DNA of 8,123 nucleotides, taken from positions 1-8,123 of the forward strand of contig JAHACW010000076.1 in the NCBI GenBank assembly GCA_018375675.1, written 5' to 3'. The position numbers and the translations under genes were made by a program. Position 1 is the first letter of the stretch; every line of letters starts with the position of its first letter. Below, piece by piece: positions 6,681 through 8,123 of this stretch. The stretch is from Actinomyces sp. (GTDB lineage: Bacteria; Actinomycetota; Actinomycetes; Actinomycetales; Actinomycetaceae). The notes beneath the pieces were generated by a model. The model ran no database searches. It saw nothing but the letters and a program-made list of their open reading frames with translations, and was not told where the DNA came from.

Positions 6681-6710
6681 ACTATACAGCAGCTGCTGAC
6701 CTAATGTCCA
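6681..6710 (-). promoter_or_regulatory. cmtR-ctpG promoter with operator-like palindrome in the spacer
   Basis: On the minus strand, TGGACA (complement of 6705-6710) and TATAGT (complement of 6681-6686) are near-consensus -35 and -10 boxes separated by 18 bp. The spacer contains the perfect 12-bp palindrome CAGCAGCTGCTG (6687-6698), abutting the -10 box, where a dimeric repressor would block RNA polymerase. Seven nucleotides separate the -10 box from the cmtR ATG, placing the start of transcription at or next to the A of ATG. That the palindrome is the CmtR operator is inference; I cannot match it to a known CmtR site from memory. Confidence 0.75.
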
Positions 6711-6761
6711 GTTGTCGCGGCTGCCGCACGCGCTGCGCGCGCTTGCCCTCGCGAGGCGTGA

Positions 6762-7211
6762 TCACCTCTTGCGCCAGCGGGGCCACTTCGGCATCCCGCG
6801 GCCCTTCCAGGTCTCCACGAGACCCGCAACCCAGCGGACGAACGCGAAGAGCCCGTAGCCGGCCCCGGCGAGGCCAGCGCCGACCACGAGCCACCAGCCG
6901 ATGCCGAGCCACACGCTCCCGTCCACGTCCAGCGCCCACTGAACACCCATGATGAGCCCGGCGATGCCCATCCAGAGACCGGCGATGACCACGGCCACCG
7001 GCAGGAGAACGAGGCACATCGCGGTGGCGGCGGACCAGAGCTGTCGCGCCTCCAGCTTCGCCGTCGCGGTAATGATCCGCTCCGCCCACCTCGGCGTCTC
7101 CTCGTCCATGACCTTCACGAACCCCGCGAGCTTCTTCTGCTGTTCGGTCAGCGTGGCGATCCTCGTGTTCTGCGCCTCGACGGCGGCGAGGATCGAGGTC
7201 AACAGCTCCAT
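6762..7211 (-). CDS. small coiled-coil/membrane protein, possibly a mobilisation accessory protein
   Basis: A 149-residue protein I do not recognise with certainty. Residues 1-57 are hydrophilic with heptad-like spacing (EAQNTRIATLTEQQKKLAG) and probably form a coiled coil. A long hydrophobic stretch at about 58-90 and another at 100-130 give two or three membrane passes. The C-terminus is strongly basic (KWPRWRKR). Strong G/C at third positions supports translation in this frame. Coiled coil plus membrane hairpin plus basic tail recalls MobB/MbeB-like accessory proteins of mobilisable elements, but that is architecture only. The ATG at 7211 is poorly served (GGAGA only 2 nt away). A well-equipped start at 7289 lies upstream in the same frame, separated by two TAG codons, so this may be the body of a broken longer gene. 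It ends about 50 bp before the cmtR promoter. Confidence 0.65.
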   Translation of the reverse strand: MELLTSILAAVEAQNTRIATLTEQQKKLAGFVKVMDEETPRWAERIITATAKLEARQLWSAATAMCLVLLPVAVVIAGLWMGIAGLIMGVQWALDVDGSVWLGIGWWLVVGAGLAGAGYGLFAFVRWVAGLVETWKGRGMPKWPRWRKR

Positions 7212-7241
7212 CGTCTCCGGACTGCCAAGCTACTGCTGCGA

Positions 7242-7289
7242 CTACTCGGGCTCGTTCTGCTGCTTCAGCCTGTCGAGCGCTGCGCTCAT
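7242..7289 (-). pseudogene. 15-codon ORF with a strong ribosome binding site, cut by amber stops
   Basis: The ATG at 7287-7289 is preceded by AAGGAG at 7 nt, the best ribosome binding site in this region. It opens MSAALDRLKQQNEPE with strong G/C at third positions, then TAG (7242-7244) and, after three more codons, TAG again (7230-7232). The frame then continues into the 149-residue membrane protein. The simplest reading is the original N-terminus of that protein, interrupted by two nonsense changes. Alternatives are a genuine tiny gene or a translated leader coupled to the downstream start. Confidence 0.5.
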
Positions 7290-7410
7290 GTTCCTTCTCC
7301 TTCTGCTGCTGGTGGTAGTCGAAGAACGCCTGCGCGCCCTCCGGGGTGAAGTCCGCCGAGAGGGCGTTCGCGCGCTTGCGGCGCTCGGCGCGGCCGGGCC
7401 GCCACCAAAC
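7290..7410 (-). pseudogene. C-terminal remnant of a truncated upstream gene
   Basis: In the frame of codon 7293-7291 the minus strand reads (R)RKRANALSADFTPEGAQAF and then FDYHQQQKEKE, with almost every third base G or C. This is a clear coding signature that ends abruptly at about 7290, where the signature moves to the frame of the next ORF. Upstream of about 7410 the bias disappears, and an in-frame TAG stands at 7468-7470. No stop closes the frame at 7290; it stays open far into the next gene, which suggests a small indel removed the original stop. The result is a basic, helical C-terminal piece of about 40 residues of unknown family, presumably cotranscribed with the membrane protein. Confidence 0.45.
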
Positions 7411-7547
7411 GGGGGAAATGGCATCATTAGAGGTACGACACGCCGGCGACACGCCGCCAACCAGCTTCTAATGCTGCAAAATCCCCCACCGCAGCCAGCC
7501 TCGTGCGCCACGTCGCCTACAGGACCTGGGCGCAGGGCCGATTGGCG
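7411..7547. other. intergenic, no gene seen
   Basis: Codon-position bias drops at its right-hand edge of the mobile-like remnant. No frame has both a plausible start and coding composition. The stretch precedes the first repeat array and may contain the break point of the truncated gene. Confidence 0.4.
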
Positions 7548-7745
7548 CGAAAAACCTCGCCCAGCACGGCCCCTCCACTGGCACTTCCACGAAAAAGTTC
7601 ACCCAACACCGCCCCTCCAGCCGCATTTCCGCGAAAAAGTTCTCCCAGCAAGCGTAAAAACGCCGATTTTGGGGTGTTTTGAGCGTGCAGGGCGAACTTT
7701 TTCGCGCTCACGCACACATCAGGCCACGCAGGGAGAACTTTTTCG
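7548..7745. repeat. convergent array of 21-bp repeats, family 1 (3 forward, 2 reverse)
   Basis: The core CGAAAAAGTTCnCCCwGCA occurs on the plus strand at 7548, 7590 and 7632 (each 21 bp, exactly 42 bp apart; the first copy has CCTCG in place of GTTCn) and on the minus strand at 7684-7704 and 7725-7745 (41 bp apart). The 21-bp gaps between copies are not conserved. The two halves face each other across an A/T-rich centre (about 7655-7683), so the transcript of either strand could fold back. The minus frame through it reads as 14-residue repeats (LGELFRG), but the opposite orientation of the right half argues against a protein. Confidence 0.85.
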
Positions 7746-7773
7746 TGCACGAGGCGCGACAACGTGGCGACTT

Positions 7774-7937
7774 TGAAACCGACAACACCACTGCTCGCCC
7801 CCAACAAGGGACCGCTGAAACCGACATCACCACTGCGCCCGAAAACCGCGCCAAAAAACACCGATTTCGCACCCGCAAAGGTGATGGCGGTTTCAATCCC
7901 ACACAGATACCAGCGAGCAAAGGCGATGGCGGTTTCA
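7774..7937. repeat. convergent array of 21-bp repeats, family 2 (2 forward, 2 reverse)
   Basis: Plus-strand copies at 7774-7794 and 7816-7836 begin TGAAACCGACAwCACCACTG and differ at one base. Minus-strand copies at 7875-7895 and 7917-7937 begin TGAAACCGCCATCrCCTTTG and also differ from each other at one base. Within each half the period is exactly 42 bp: a 21-bp repeat plus a 21-bp unconserved gap. The centre (7837-7874) contains GCCAAAAAACACCGATTTC. The plan matches the neighbouring family 1 although the repeat sequence is different. Confidence 0.85.
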
Positions 7938-7950
7938 GACAAGCGAGCCA

Positions 7951-7969
7951 CCTGGCCGACAGGGCCAGG
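7951..7969. repeat. short hairpin CCTGGCC-GACAG-GGCCAGG
   Basis: A perfect 7-bp stem with a 5-nt loop lies between the second array and the third repeat pair. No T-run follows on either strand, so it is not a standard terminator. The surrounding GC-rich DNA (7951-8025) holds no supported gene. Confidence 0.4.
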
Positions 7970-8026
7970 CTGCGGTACCCGTGGGCGGCGGCGGACCCTG
8001 GCCGGGCGACCAGTGGGCGGCCGACG

Positions 8027-8123
8027 TTACAAACGTCGTCAAACCAACACGATTCCAATCAACTCGCGAGAACCCCTGTGACAAACGTCGTCAATCTAAG
8101 CCAAAAAACCACCATTATCAGCG
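8027..8123. repeat. third repeat family, probably the left half of an array cut by the window edge
   Basis: Two 21-bp plus-strand copies (8027-8047 and 8079-8099) share ACAAACGTCGTCAA and match at 18 of 21 positions, 52 bp apart. They are followed at 8100 by GCCAAAAAACCACCATTATC, which resembles the centre of array 2 (GCCAAAAAACACCGATTTC at 7850). If the pattern holds, reverse copies lie just beyond 8123. The first copy also sits in the interrupted palindrome GACGTT-ACA-AACGTC (8023-8037). Confidence 0.55.

Noticed and set aside
6747..6756. Palindrome CCTCGCGAGG between the membrane-protein gene and the cmtR promoter as a terminator
   Set aside because: It would leave no loop in a hairpin and has no U-run.
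6682..7452. One long minus-strand frame spanning the region upstream of cmtR
   Set aside because: Third-position bias supports it only from about 7410 to 7290; beyond that it is a shadow of the membrane-protein frame.
4303..7520. Possible attachment-site direct repeat GTCGCCTAC (4303-4311 and 7512-7520)
   Set aside because: Nine bases are expected by chance in GC-rich DNA of this length; flanking bases do not match and no integrase or tRNA end is seen.
7517..7951. Minus-strand frame of 144 codons with 14-residue repeats (LGELFRG, FETAI-like)
   Set aside because: The repeats give a periodic peptide only because 42 is a multiple of 3; reverse-oriented copies in the same stretch and a 41-bp step are better explained as DNA or RNA elements.
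4357..8074. GGGGTTCTCG near the oxidoreductase scar and its complement near 8065
   Set aside because: A 10-bp match is expected many times between both strands of an 8-kb window, and the orientation is inverted.
7548..8099. CRISPR array, suggested by 21-bp repeats with 21-bp gaps
   Set aside because: Copies face each other within each array, number only two or three per side, belong to different sequence families, and no cas gene is present.

Overview
The window is high-GC DNA with strong G/C preference at third codon positions, Shine-Dalgarno sites such as AGGAGGAA, stop/start overlaps, and a leaderless-looking promoter. Together with a CmtR-type metal sensor closely resembling the mycobacterial one, this points to an Actinomycetota chromosome, possibly Actinomycetaceae. 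The genus is an inference and was not tested. Every complete gene is on the minus strand, so transcription runs from right to left.

Left part (1-4231) looks like core chromosome. A divalent anion:Na+ symporter (DASS/SLC13; 2662-4128) is followed by a soluble histidine kinase with a degenerate receiver and a cyclic-nucleotide-binding-type domain (555-2561), then a single-domain response regulator (88-558). The kinase and regulator overlap by 4 nt. A 17-bp hairpin with a T-run at 37-80 closes the module and probably also terminates a plus-strand gene whose last codons are at 1-24. The order suggests one operon in which the two-component pair may sense metabolic state linked to carboxylate uptake; that link is inference.

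Middle part (4232-6710) is a heavy-metal resistance operon: cmtR (Cd/Pb-sensing ArsR-family repressor) and a CtpG-like P1B-type ATPase, joined by a GTGA overlap. The promoter has TGGACA and TATAGT boxes 18 bp apart, a perfect 12-bp palindrome in the spacer, and only 7 nt between the -10 box and the cmtR ATG. Just downstream of the ATPase lies a 36-bp fragment resembling the inside of an LLM-class flavin oxidoreductase gene, which suggests a deletion or insertion junction.

Right part (6762-7410) is a decayed segment that looks like mobile-element accessory DNA: a small coiled-coil plus membrane protein, a well-started 15-codon ORF in the same frame ended by two amber stops, and the truncated C-terminal end of another gene.

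The last ~700 bases hold no credible gene. They carry two complete and one apparently truncated array of 21-bp repeats. In the complete arrays the repeats are spaced at 42 bp (once 41) and face each other across an A/T-rich centre; each array has its own repeat sequence but the same plan. This is the most unusual part of the window.
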